Assembly (NCBI GenBank): GCA_047967505.1
Contig: CM106541.1
Source of the DNA: Dipteris shenzhenensis
Lineage: Eukaryota > Polypodiophyta > Polypodiopsida > Gleicheniales
Direction: 5' to 3' (one strand)
DNA length: 64,000 nt
Shown here: in pieces, positions 34,839 through 45,754 of the stretch
Layout of the letters: each line of letters opens with the position of its first letter
Position numbering within the stretch: position 1 is the first letter of the stretch
Notes under the pieces: model-generated
Told to the model about the DNA's origin: nothing
The model's input: only the letters and a program-made list of their open reading frames with translations
The model's database searches: none
Position numbers and translations under genes: made by a program

Positions 34839-35930
34839 GGCAATAGCAATTTTGAAAGACTTCATTCATGAAAATGCTTTACCTCAACCCCGTCTATCTG
34901 AAATGCATCTTCCAATAGGGTTGACAAAAGTATTTAGCTATATTGGGGAAACATAGAGGCAAAGAGGGCATGCTCCAGCATCTTTTCATCCTTTCTATAC
35001 TCCTTGGAAGAAGAGATTGGGACATGTTAAAATCCCAAAGAGGAAAAAATGACAAAGTACAGTGACTATGATGATCTAAAGCGAGCACTTGAGAGTGCAA
35101 CATCTCCAACACAAAGAGAATCATAGAAAAAAAGAGAGAATTTCATCGGGGACTTGTTCGACACTTTAGATTAAAATATGCATTTTGGAAGAAGCAAGCC
35201 ATTTTGCATCCCAATGAGTACAAGTGCGTTATTGTAGATGGTATGGATCAAAATAGTATAACATTACCTCAATTTGTTAACAATACACCTAAGCTACAAG
35301 GGAAATACTTTTTGAAAAGACATTTATGTGGAGTATTAGGGCATGGATTTAAGTCTTTTGTAGACATATGGATTGATTCATTGCATCTACATGATAGGCA
35401 ATCAAGTTGTAACATCCATTATGAAGGTAATTCACAGTGTACATGTAGAAAGAGATCACCTACCAAGAAATTTGAGAATACAGGCAGACAATTGTGCTTG
35501 AGAGAATAACAATGCACTATTGTTTGAATTTTGCTCAATGCTAATTGCTCATCGAATCTTCATTGATATTGAAGTTGGGATTTTATAAGTTTGGCATACA
35601 CATGAGAATATCAATCAGGTTTTTAGCACCATCCCAAGAGAGTTAAAATATAAGGACATGAAGACGATGGATGACTTGATAAGAATATGTGGGAGGCAAG
35701 TTGGTGGCCGCAAAGAATGTACAATATGCTCCATGGTCAAAAAATGTGTGATTGTCCAGAAGAGCTTTATTCTACCTTTCATACAAAAATTTGGTGATGC
35801 CCTGATAGGTCATAGTGCTCCCTCTACTTTTGCTCTACCAATTATATTGCACGTTATAGAGTTTTCAAAGATGTTCTATAAGGAGAAAGTAGAAGGAGAT
35901 AGCGCAAATGAAGAATGCCCATGATAGCAC
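34839..35930 (+). pseudogene. Transposase-like gene remnant (VDGMDQ / DNC family)
   Basis: Pieces in successive frames read LESATSPTQRES, then AFWKKQAILHPNEYKCVIVDGMDQ-type sequence (about 35180-35250), LPQFV and CGVLGHG. After a frame change come QADNCARENNN (about 35485), FEFCSMLIAHRIF and VWHTHENINQVFSTI (about 35590). This order (DGMDQ, later DNC..NKN, then GHTH..(I/V)D..FS) is that of a widespread RNase-H-like protein family linked to DNA transposons; I believe Pfam calls it DUF7869, from memory. Acidic residues of DGMD and DNC would be the catalytic candidates. Stops and frameshifts make it a fossil. Confidence 0.55.
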
Positions 35931-37434
35931 CATGGCAAGCATCAATAAAGACTAGAGATGGTGGTGGTCAAATGAGAGTGAATGAAGATGGCACCTAAGC
36001 GACAAGTGACAATGAATCAGACCTTCAAACAAGCAAATGTCAAGATCGCCCATTTGTACTTAAGTCATTGTAAAGGTAAAATTAAATTATTGAAGACGCC
36101 GTGACAGACTCCTTTGTACAAAGACTCATTCAGAGCAATATTTCTTGTAAACATATGATAATGTAAAATTACAAGCATAGCTATTGCTATTTTTTGGAGT
36201 ACAAAAGAGCCTTCCATGTATCTTCTCAATTTAAACATTGTAATTTTTTGATTCTTCAAGAGTGTTATTGCTTTCTACATTGAAAAATTTTAAGTGCATT
36301 TTCATGGATTAACTTAATTTAATAATTCTTAATTTTAAAGTGCTTTTCCATGTATTTAAATTAATAACTCAAGAATTTTTTAAAACAAGAATAGGATTCT
36401 TAAAAATAAGAAATACAAAACTAGGATTTAAGAGTAGTTTTTGCATTATTAGTGCAACATTATATAGAGATATTGTGAAATTTATTATGTGGAAATGGCA
36501 TTGCCAGAAAGTAAACTTTTTCTTGAATGATATTTTCGTAAAGTAAACTTTCCATTTGGGAAGGATTTTCGAGATTAGTCCAAAACTAGACATATGAGTC
36601 CAAAATTAATGAAATGTGTGTTATATTACTATTCGTATTATGCATATTAGCATCAATATAATGACCAATACAGCCAGTATATTTATATGGTTCATCAGTG
36701 ATATTTTTAGGCAACTAATGTGATAACGTATTTTCATGCTATTTTGAACCCAAAATGATAGTCGTGAACAATGCATTAATGCAAATGTGAAAGGGCCAAC
36801 CAAATCCCCAACTATGCAAATCCTTGGATGCATCTACCTCTTGCACTGATTTCTTGGACCTTGGCTTCTCCTTTAGTGTGGTTTTTCTAGGGTTTGCAGG
36901 AAGTAAGTCCTCGTCATTAAGTGGATCCAAATCCACACTTTTTATGCTCCTACTAGATTTTGGCATAGTAGAGGGAGAGGAAGGTTCTCTACATGCCCAT
37001 TTCCCAATGATATAATAATCCCTTTCTATGATGGGCCTTTCCACTTGGCTCCATTGTTTTTATTCGGCCTTGCTTCCCAAAACCTTGCACTCATCGCCTT
37101 TTTTCATCCCTAGAGGCTCATTAAAGTTGTGCCACTTATAGTATTCCTGCTTCAATAGCTTTCTTGGCTTCTAGTTTCCTACTCTAAGAATCTAGCTGGA
37201 TGGCTTCCTATGCTCCCAGATATGCTCCTTTAGCCACATGCAAGTCCCTTTCATGCCATGCACTTCTTTTTGGATTTTTGATGATAGACACTTTCACAAA
37301 AAATTCCTTCTCTACTTGCACGTACAACATGTGTTAAGAAAAAGATTGAGCCACATCCGTTGGGTATGCACAATACCTTCAGCAACCATGATGTCTATTT
37401 TTGTAGGGACCTCATGAGCTCAATCCCATAAGAT
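35931..37434. other. Intergenic; one unassigned minus-strand frame
   Basis: Mostly AT-rich. A minus-strand open frame at 36739-37044 encodes a lysine/serine-rich stretch (PRSKKSVQEVDASKDLH) without a known domain; it could be a gag fragment. Confidence 0.25.
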
Positions 37435-37684
37435 TTGGGTAATCTCTCTTTTTTCTCCTCTCCTTTCCTCTATTTTCCTCTCTTTTCTCCTCTCTTTCCT
37501 TCTATTTTTTTTTCTCCTTTATCCCCACTTTTTCTCTTTTCACTCTCTCTTTTTCTCTCTTATCTCCTCTCTTTTTCTGTCTTTTTTCTCCTCTCTTTTC
37601 TCCTTTTTTCTCCTCTCTTTTTCTTTCTTTTTTCTTCTCTCTTTTCCTCTCTTTTCTCCTCTCTTTCCTTCTCTCTTTTTCCCC
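37435..37684. repeat. CT-rich low-complexity tract
   Basis: Runs of CTCTTTTCTCCTCTC-like sequence. Its reverse complement closely resembles the GA-rich tract at 45230-45500. Confidence 0.85.
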
Positions 37685-37698
37685 ACGTGAATCTTCAA

Positions 37699-37788
37699 TA
37701 GTCTAACATTGAGCAAGCATATACATACTTCTATCACTCTAATTCAAAGAATGCAGGAGTCTATAAATGCTTGCTCAATGTTAGGCTA
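37699..37788. repeat. 22-bp inverted repeat with 46-bp loop
   Basis: The arm TAGTCTAACATTGAGCAAGC.. (37699-37720) is matched in reverse complement at 37767-37788 with a single mismatch. A stem of this length could form a hairpin in DNA or RNA. Confidence 0.8.
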
Positions 37789-38176
37789 TCACTGTATTTT
37801 TTCTTTTGCATCTCGTGATGAGGGCATGAAAATGAGGCTCACATAGAGGGGGTGATAAGGAGAAATTTTAGTAGAGAACATGCCAACTCTTCCAAAGACT
37901 CCCCAATCCAGAGTGCCAATTTTGGAAATTCCACCTATATTAGACATTCATGATACAAAAACTCATCTATACTAAGGGATGGTGTCCAAGGAATAACCTG
38001 CAACATAGGGGCACCTATATGCAAAAGACTTCCCCATAATTTTTCCTTACGAAGAAATTTAGATACACAATGAAGTAGAACGAAACTTTTCCCCAAGAAC
38101 TTATCATTATAAACTTTCATACCTCTTTCATACTAAAGCTCACACTCATACTCTCTAGCTCTTAGAGGAAAGGACT

Positions 38177-38201
38177 CACAACAAGACAAAGCACCTACAG
38201 A
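38177..38201 (+). repeat. Left terminal inverted repeat of CACTA-like element
   Basis: Twenty-five bases matching the reverse complement of 48512-48536 with three mismatches. Preceded by ACT. Confidence 0.85.
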
Positions 38202-38265
38202 TGTGCACACAGCCGCATTTACTCAACTAAAAAAAGAAACTTACGGGCATGTCTATTTGCACGTC

Positions 38266-38270
38266 TATTA
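38266..38270. repeat. Target-site duplication TATTA, left copy
   Basis: TATTA abuts the left LTR and is repeated at 43058-43062 next to the right LTR. Confidence 0.9.
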
Positions 38271-38623
38271 TGTGAAGATAGTGGGAGAGAAGGAAGGAGT
38301 CTCACTTGTGGCTTTCTCACATACACAATGGGGGAATACACATAAAGGTGGAGGTTGAAAACAGCTTTCCTCTTCTTAGTTGTGAAGGCCAAAAGTACTC
38401 TAGTACAAAGAAAATAGAAGAACCCTATATGTGGGTCTCAAACCAAACTCAGCTAACTAAGGCGGCATACTAACTGAGTCGTGAACTAGAGTACATAAGG
38501 ATAGCTATCATCTAGCTATTATTCATGGGCAATGTACCAACCGCATCTGCAGCTAACAAGTCAGTGACATAAATGCACAACGGTCACCCTGGCATATCAC
38601 AAGTAGAGCTCCATATCTCAACA
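38271..38623 (-). repeat. 3' LTR (left copy) of nested copia
   Basis: Begins TGTGAAGATAGTGGG and ends ATATCTCAACA on the plus strand. Differs from the right copy by a 4-bp indel and, by eye, roughly 20-25 substitutions, most of them transitions. The next bases, CTCCCCCTC, are the polypurine tract on the minus strand. Confidence 0.93.
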
Positions 38624-38652
38624 CTCCCCCTCGAGCTCAATCCCAATTCCTA

Positions 38653-39600
38653 CACACCAAGCAGGTCTCTGAACTTGCGCAGCTTCTCTGCGCCCAATGC
38701 CTTCGTGAATATGTTAGCTACCTAATCCTTTGTGCTGACATAAACTAGATCAATAAGACCTAGTAAAACCTTCTCCTGCACATAGTGATAATGCACCTCA
38801 ATGTGCTTTGTTCTAGCATGATATACTGGGTTATTTGCCAAGTGTATACTGCTCATGTTGTCACAATAAATGACAACTGGCCCATCTGTAGAGACTGATG
38901 CATATCATAAAGTAGCTTATGCAACCAAGCTACCTCACATGCAACCATTGCTGCACCCCTGTACTTAGCCTCTGTGCTCGACAAGGCAACTGTAGGTTGT
39001 TTCTTGCTGCTCCAAGTGACTGCAGCCCTCCCAAAAGAGCACATATCCACTAGTAGATCGTGTATCAGAAATACTACCAGTCCAATTAGCATCAGTGTAT
39101 CCATGCAACTGTATTTGAACCCTAGCCTCATAAAGTAGTCCATACTGCAATGTGGACTTCACATACCTGAGTATGTGTCTAGCCGCATCCAAATGCGGTT
39201 TCCTTGGAGCCTGCATAGACTGACTTACCAATCCAATAGCATAGCTCAAATCTGGCCTGGTAATAGTCATATAAATCAAACTTCCTACTATGCGTCTGTA
39301 CATAGTAGGGTCTTCCAAAAGCTCACCTGCATCTGTGCTCAGCTTCACATTCTGCTCCAAAGAAACTGAAATAGGCTTACAGCCTGTCATCCCATATTTG
39401 GATAGCATGTCCAATCCATACTGCCTCTGCAAGAGCCATATCCCACTTGGTGATCTAATCACCTCAATGCCCAAGAAATAACGCAACTCTCCCAAATCCT
39501 TCATCTCAAACTTCTGCTTCAATAGCATTTTCACATGAAGGATATCTTCATCACTATCACCTGTGATGATCAAATCATCAACATAAATGACAAGCAGCAT
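38653..39600 (-). pseudogene. Copia reverse transcriptase (C-terminal part) and RNase H
   Basis: Opens at the reverse-transcriptase active site, [11 protein letters not shown], and continues through LRYFLGIEV, TRPDLSYAIGLVSQ, HLDAARHILRYVKSTLQYGL, then GYTDANW (RNase H) and SSTEAKYRGAAM. It ends with a copia-typical tail reading STKD.VANIFTKALGA..LRKFRDLLGV next to the polypurine tract. A frameshift near 39000 and a stop within the tail interrupt it. Confidence 0.9.
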
Positions 39601-40306
39601 AATACCTTTCTCTGTTTTTCTGACATAAAGTGAGAAATCTACCTTGGAAATCTAAAAGCCAATAGTGACAAGATACAAAGACCTCTTCTTGCAAATCACC
39701 ATGTAAGAAGGCATTATTTACATCCATTTGATGTAAAGACCATCCCTTTGATGCAGCCATAGCAATGACTACTCTTACGGTTGCCATCCTTGCAACTGGA
39801 CTGAATGTTTCTTCATAATCAATGCCATATGTTTGTGCATACCCCTTGACAACTAATCTTGCCTTGTATCTGTTCACAGAACCATCTACATTGTGCTTCA
39901 CCTTATAAACCCGCTTACAGCCAATTGCATTCTTGTCTTTAGGCAAAGGCACCAATTCCCATGTAGCATTTGCTTCCAAGGCATCCATTTCTTCATCCAT
40001 GGCTTTCTCCCATTTTTCTTTTCCCATGGCTTGCTCAAAAGAGGTGGGTTCTGGTTCCTATATCACTTTGACCATATAAGCATAGTGAATGGTTGTAAAT
40101 CCATCATATTTCAGCCTATCCACAGGATACCTAGCTCTGGTAGACCTGCACAAAATAGGCTCACTTCTAGGTGTTCTCAAAACATCCCTGGTCTTCCTTA
40201 CTCCAGGTGTAACAATAGAAGGAATACCCAACTCATCATCAATGCTCTGCTTTGAGCCACTAGATTCACCATCCACATAAGAGTGACCTGCATTCACATC
40301 AAACAT
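39578..40306 (-). pseudogene. Copia reverse transcriptase (N-terminal part)
   Basis: Minus strand. RSTRARYPVDRLKY, then after a stop [70 protein letters not shown] and [19 protein letters not shown]. Immediately after EEVF the expected segment leading to the YVDD motif is largely missing (about 70 residues by comparison with ordinary copia), a deletion that removes part of the polymerase. Confidence 0.9.
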
Positions 40307-40566
40307 GGGCTGATCTACCTTCTCTTTTCCTTTTCATAATACCTGCATACCACTATCTGCATTGCTTTGAGGAGATTCTTGTGATCTCAATCTACCTGTC
40401 CATGGTGAAGTATGTGGACCACTGCTAGAGGACATTGTAGGTCCACTAATATTTTGTGATTGCTGCTGTTAATTTTGTGTAGCATTACCATTTTGTGCAT
40501 CTACATCATCAATCACATTTATTGATTTATACCAGCTGCTCATCTCATAAAAAACAACATCTCTGC

Positions 40567-41300
40567 TCACTGTAAACTTATGATAGAAGGGTTATAGCAT
40601 CTATACCCTTTTTGTTGCAGAGAATAACCAATAAAGATGCACTTCTCAGCTTTTGGATCCAACTTGGACCTCAACTCATCTGGAACATGAACATAGGCAA
40701 TGCAACCAAAAATTTTCAAATGAGAAATATCTGATTTCCTACCAGTGTACATCTCCTTTGGCGTCATGCCATGTATTACTGCAGTGGAAGTCGTATTCAT
40801 TATGTAAATTACTGTAGCAGTTGCTTCAGCCCAATAATAATCTGGTAGGTCTTTTTCATTTAGCATGGCCCGAAATACCTCTCCAATATGCCTGTTTTTC
40901 CTTTCTGCAAGTCCATTTTGCTGTGGGGTATGACTGTCTAAATATTGCTGCTTTATGCCATGCTCCTGTAGGAACCTTACAGACTCATTTGAGAGGTACT
41001 CTCCCCCTCCATCTGACCTTAGGCATTTTATTTGCAGGCCTATTTCTTTTTCAACCATAGCTTTAAAAACTTTGAAATGCCCAAACACTTCACTTTTCTT
41101 TTTCATAAAATGCACCCAAACTTTTCTGCTGTAGTCATCAATAAAAGTGACAAAATAATGACAGCCTCCAATAGATGCAGCCAGAGTGGATTAATTCCAA
41201 TTGCTTCTTACTCTCTTGAACATGTCTAGGAAATGGTTTCCTTGCCTGTTTTCCAAATTGACAGGCTTCACGCACCTTATGCATTTCTGCAACCTTGAAT
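40567..41300 (-). pseudogene. Copia integrase
   Basis: Minus strand. After the pre-integrase remnant CQFGKQARKPFPRH come CLRSDGGGEYLS, HTPQQNGLAERKNRHI, YYWAEA and the C-terminal copia block LKIFGCIAYVHVPDE..KLDPKAEKCIFIGYS. The catalytic Asp of SDGGGE and the Glu of the NGLAER region are present. Stops separate the start of the domain from its core. Confidence 0.92.
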
Positions 41301-42163
41301 TTAGGCAATCATGACCCATTTTACCACAATAGTAGCATTCAACATTGCTGTTTGCATTTTGGCCTCTCTACCATCCACCACGACCTCTTTGGCTCCCCCT
41401 GCCTCTAGAGTTACCACGTCCTCCTCCAAAGAATTGGTTTTCTTAAGTTTGCTGCATATTCTGATTTCTATCACAGCCTCCAGATTGGCCTCCTCTACCT
41501 CTGCCTCTACCTCTTCTAGCATTTAAGTAGAAGAGACAATTTCTTTTGAAGTTCCTCCTAAAGAAGATGACCACCATTTCTCTGCTCTTCAGAAATTAGA
41601 AGAGAAAACAACTCCTCAAAGTCAAAAATTTTTTCACGGATGGCAATGGATGTCCGGAACTGTGCATGATCCTTTCCTAGACCATTTAAGGTCACAGAAA
41701 CTAAATCATCATCTTCCACTAGCAACCCAATGGAAGCAAGTGCATATGCAATTTTCTTCACCTTCATGTGGTAGTCATTGATGCTCATATTTTCTCTCTA
41801 CAAATTGTGCAACTCTTGCTTGAGCTGCATTTTCTTAGCTTGCGTATTTGTGCTGTACATTTTTGCCAAAGTATCCCATGCCTCCTTTGGCATACTTGCA
41901 TCCTGAATATGCACAATCATAGAATCTGAAATACTGATAGACAGCTAGTACATAAATTTTCTGGCTCTCTCATGCCAATCCTTTAAATGCCTGCATTTCC
42001 TGTTGATTGGAAATATTAGGAAGAACTGGTTCTTCTTCATTTCCTGTAATGAACTCCCAATAGCCTTTTTCCATAAGGAAATTCATCATTCTAAACTTCC
42101 ATGCTTGGAAGTTGTTCTTGTCAAGCTTTTTAGTGACAATCTGTGAAAGAGAATTAGACGCCA
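41301..42163 (-). pseudogene. Copia gag with damaged zinc knuckle
   Basis: Minus strand, starting MASNSLSQIVTKKLDKNNF with the gag pattern FQAWKFRMMNFL. It continues in several frames through DASMPKEAWDTLAKMY and MSINDYHMKVKKIAYALASIG to a Gly/Arg-rich stretch. It ends in a knuckle read as CYYCGKMGHDCLNS; the spacing suggests loss of two codons. The protease (DSGAS-type) that should follow is absent: the sequence passes straight to the pre-integrase region. Confidence 0.85.
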
Positions 42164-42690
42164 TGATAGAACACTGCAAAATATTCTGTCAGTGCAAAAA
42201 ACACAGCTTCTACCTCACAAGGGCAAATCTGCAAAACTGATAAAAGTGGTATTTTACCACACAGTCACTTCCTAGTGATGATTTTGCATCAACAGGCAAC
42301 AAGGATGATTTTGTAACTCCCAATATCTCTGTGCATAGGCATACAATGCAATTTCTGCGGTAGCTTTTCACCAACCTGCAAAGGAGTGGTTGGACAGCAA
42401 AAATAGGGCCTTTTTCTGAATGCTTGTGGAGAACTTCCGCCTCCAAAACGGGCCCCAAAATGGTATCGAATCGAAAAAATAAAGTCACCCAGGGCTTTGC
42501 CCCTACCCACAACATATATTGTCCTCTCACCACACCACAAAGGGTGTCTCAATATGAGACAATGCACTCTTGCACTTTTCGGTTGTGCTACCTGCAGAGA
42601 TTTGCTCCCAAACTCGAAAAAGGAAAGCAACAGTGGTCCTCTTACCAGGACACCACGAACTTGGTTTGCTTTCTTGATCTCCTTACCACA
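42164..42690 (-). other. Untranslated leader of nested copia
   Basis: About 0.5 kb between gag and the primer-binding site with no coding signal. Confidence 0.6.
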
Positions 42691-42708
42691 AACCAGGCTC
42701 TGATACCA
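42691..42708 (-). other. Primer-binding site (tRNA-Met type)
   Basis: On the minus strand reads TGGTATCAGAGCCTGGTT, an exact TGGTATCAGAGC core, directly inside the right LTR. Confidence 0.95.
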
Positions 42709-43057
42709 TGTGAAGATAGTGGGAGAGAAGGAGTCTCACTTGCGGCTTTCTCACATACACAATGGGGGAATACACACAAAGGTGGAGGCTGAAAACAGTT
42801 TTCCTCTTCTTAGTTGTGAAGGCCAAAAGAACTCTAGTACAAAGAAAATAGAAGAACCCTATATGTGGGTCTCAAACTAAACTTAGCTAACTAAGGCGGC
42901 ATACTAACTAAGCCACGAACTAGAGTACATAAGGATAGCTGTCATCTAGCTATTATTCATGGGTGGTGTACCAACCGCATCTACAGCTAAGAACTCGGTG
43001 ACATAAATGCACAACGGTCACCCTAGCATATCACGAGTGGAGCTCGATATCTCAACA
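42709..43057 (-). repeat. 5' LTR (right copy) of nested copia
   Basis: Same boundaries as the left copy. Followed at 43058-43062 by the TATTA duplication. Confidence 0.93.
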
Positions 43058-43325
43058 TATTAGCGCATCTACAGACCCGCATCTAAAGGCATATTTATAT
43101 AGCAGACAAATGCACCTATAGACGTGCATATAATGCATAAATATACGCTCTACTAGATATTTTTAAAAACATATAGACGCATCCATAAACACGTTTATAG
43201 ATGCATTTATAGACGCATTTATAGATGTGTCTATAGATGCACAAATAGACACTCCTCGAACAGACAGATGTGTATATAGATGCATTTATAGACGCCCTGA
43301 TAGACGCGCTACATAATATTTTTTA

Positions 43326-43742
43326 AATTTTGTGTGCTTGAATAGAATACTGTGTATGTTATGTATGCTATGTAGTTACAAGAATCCCATTTCCACATTG
43401 TGTAATTCAAGTCTTACAGCCAACCGCATTTTAATTAGCACTCTTGCAAGCACATCTATAGCCAACAATTACAATTTCAAATAAAACATTACAACTCCAA
43501 AACGTTTAGTTCACAAGGCATTAATTGATAGAACATTGCACAAGAAAATTGAAAGCCAAAAAAATAAAAAGAGTGTATATTAATTCATAGCTCAAAAAGT
43601 GCTTGTATGTACATATAGTGCGAAGCTAAGCCATGTCCTGTGGCTTCAAGTACCAAAAATAAGAGGAGTATACATACAACAGGCACGAAGCCAAGCCAGT
43701 GGCTTTAAGTACAAAAAAGAGTATCTAGCACTACTTCTATGA
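43326..43742. other. Non-coding part of CACTA-like element
   Basis: AT-rich, with an imperfect direct duplication at about 43612-43730 (GCGAAGCTAAGCCATG...GGCTT and CACGAAGCCAAGCCAGTGGCTT). Probably the 3' flank of the minus-strand gene. Confidence 0.4.
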
Positions 43743-45181
43743 CTAATCTAAGTTCTCCACATCCTCGCTCCCTTCTACACTCCCTTTTGCGCTCCCTTCT
43801 TCGCCTCCTTCTTCCTCGTCTTCTTCCTTATCTTCTTGTGTAGGTTTCTGTAAACAAGGGACAACATATATCAATGTATGAAAAATCAAATCTTTACTTA
43901 TAATATTGACATTATTTAATTACTTTCAAATGCCTCGGGGGGCATTCTAGTAGCTCGGATATACTGCTCTTCAGTAATCAACCCGTCATTATAGAAGTGC
44001 CTCCATGTATCTCCTCTGCGATGGTGGCGGTGGTAGGCTGTCTCGATAGGAGTAGGGTACCTGCCCACAATATCAAGCTGCAAGATGACACAATTTGCGA
44101 AAGGGTTAGTACAAAGAAACAACCTCCTAATAAACTACATAAACAATATAATTTGAGATCGATACTTACAAATTGGGCCTCCTATGATTCAACACCCCTT
44201 GCTCCAAAATGCACGCTTCCATATTGCTCCATTTGGATCCTTCGTGCCTCCACCTACTATAGACTGGGTTCCTCCTTCACTGACTTCATTGCTTTCTTCC
44301 ACTCACGCTTCTGAGCGGTGTGGGGTGGGCCCTTGGTGGTTGACCTCCCTCGATCCTGGCAAGCTCCGCTAGTGCTTGCCTCTTAAGCGAAGATCTTTTA
44401 TTGCTAAGTATCATAACAATCTTTGACTTGGCCCATTTATCTGTAAACTAAACATTGGGGGGTTTAGGATACCTAGAGCGAACAGCAGTGAGGGTCTCAT
44501 CAGCCAACCTCTTTGGATGGTCTTTGTAGTGAATAAAGCAATCTCTGTAATTGTTAGCAATTACAGAGCGCATGAAGGCCATGATGTCTTTCCCCCGTGC
44601 ATCCATCAAGATGCCTCCTATTTGAGTGATGTCATAGTAGATCGTACCATCACTCGGAGGCATATTGAAATCATCTGAATCATCCTCGTCCCCACCACTA
44701 CCCCTCCCAAAGCAATGTGCCATGCATCCCCCACTGCTCTCCCTACTACTACGCCTATTGTTGTGTCGTGTCGAGCTAGTACGTTGGCCACTCGTAGCTA
44801 GAGAAGTGAATCTTGACTGCACAGGACTACGTGGACCAATCGTAGCTAGAGAACTGAGTCTCAACTACATGAGAGTACACTGATGGCTCTGTGAGGCAGA
44901 AGGGCCTCCTGATGGCATGGGGGAAGGGGCTCTTGACGGCATGGGAAAGGGGCTCGACTCTGTAGTCGGTTGGGTTGTGTTGACTCCGCTGGGGTAATCT
45001 CAGCTAGTGTGGGGTTGTGGTGGTTTGGAGTGTGTAGTGCCGAATCTTGGGGGGTGTTTAGAGTACCCGTCATGTAGCCGTATAACTCCCCAAGATTGGG
45101 AGGGTGCCCCAAAAGGTTATATAACTCCTGAAAGATGGTCTCGCGAAGATCAGGTGAGCCTGAAGAGCTTCTTGGACACAT
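43743..45181 (-). pseudogene. PTTA/EnSpm-like transposon protein, spliced
   Basis: Start at 45181 (MCPRSSSGSPDLRETIFQEL). The next frame, from 44864, reads GIL(M)DARGKDIMAFMRSVI, CFIHYKDHPKRLADE and continues FTDKWAKSKIVMILSNKRSS. An exon at about 44122-43920 gives GRYPTPIETAYHRHHRRGDTW and ITEEQYIRATRMPPEAF. A last exon at about 43853-43743 encodes an acidic tail (EDKEEDEEEGGEE) ending in a stop and preceded on the minus strand by a good TTTACAG acceptor. The pattern resembles plant PTTA/EnSpm accessory proteins, which bind the subterminal repeats. Frame changes near 44861 and 44400 may be introns or damage. Confidence 0.55.
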
Positions 45182-45500
45182 GATGAACTGGAAAAAAGAA
45201 AAAAAGAAGATTACTGATGAACTGAGAAGAGAAAAAGAAGAGAAAAAGAAACAAAAAGAGAGAAGGAAAGAGAGTAGAAAAGAGAGGAAAAGTGGGGATA
45301 AAAGAGAGGAGAAAGGAGAGGAAAAGAGAGGAAAAAAAGAGAGAAAATTTGGGATAAAAGAGAGAAGGAAAGAGAGGAAAATACAGGAAAAGAGAGGAGA
45401 AAAAAAGAGAGAGAAAGAGAGGAGATAAGAGAGAAAAAAAGAGATGAAAAGAGAAGGAAAGAGAGGATAAAAGAGAGAAGGAAAAAGAGAGGAAAATATA
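45182..45500. repeat. GA-rich low-complexity tract
   Basis: GAGAGAAGGAAAGAGAGG-type repeats directly upstream of the minus-strand gene start, i.e. in its promoter or 5' UTR. Long open frames on both strands (Ser/Phe/Leu or Lys/Glu/Arg) are artefacts. Confidence 0.85.
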
Positions 45501-45750
45501 GAGTGCAATCCCTTTTTTCAATCATGCTTTCCCTTTCCATCATTTATGCAATCCCCTTCTTCAATCATGCAATCCCTTTCCATCATTCATGCAATCCCTT
45601 TCTTCATTCATGCAATCACTTATTTCCATCATTCAATATGCAATCTTGTTCTTGGAAGTGGAAGTGGAAAGGGAAAGGAAAGAGGAAAGAGAAAGCAAAG
45701 GGAAGGGAAGGGAAGGGAAGGCCAGAAGGAAAAATAATAGAGTGCATCTA
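45501..45750. repeat. CAATCCCTTT..CATCATT minisatellite and GGAAAG tract
   Basis: Several diverged units of about 26 bp containing ATGCAATC(C)CTTTC occur at 45505-45650, followed by a purine tract of GGGAAGG units at about 45655-45725. Confidence 0.7.
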
Positions 45751-45754
45751 TCTT

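Larger units (their letters stand above)
38271..43057 (-). mobile_element. Copia-type LTR retrotransposon, minus strand, nested
   Basis: Complete in outline: LTRs of 353 and 349 bp with TG...CA ends, a 5-bp TATTA target duplication, a tRNA-Met primer-binding site inside the right LTR, a polypurine tract inside the left one, and gag, integrase, reverse transcriptase and RNase H between them on the minus strand. Internal deletions remove the protease region and part of the reverse transcriptase, and several frames are broken, so the copy is not autonomous. Confidence 0.93.
38190..43325. repeat. Left subterminal repeat cluster, split by copia
   Basis: Short degenerate motifs of the form (C/T)TATAGA(C/T)GC and GC(A/G)TCTA occur at about 38190-38270 and resume at 43061-43325, directly on the other side of the copia insertion. 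They are dense and in both orientations, as expected for transposase-binding sites of a CACTA element. Confidence 0.75.

Noticed and set aside
45150-45543. Long minus-strand frames rich in Ser/Phe/Leu, up to 215 codons
   Set aside because: They run through a GA/CT low-complexity tract and exist in several frames at once.
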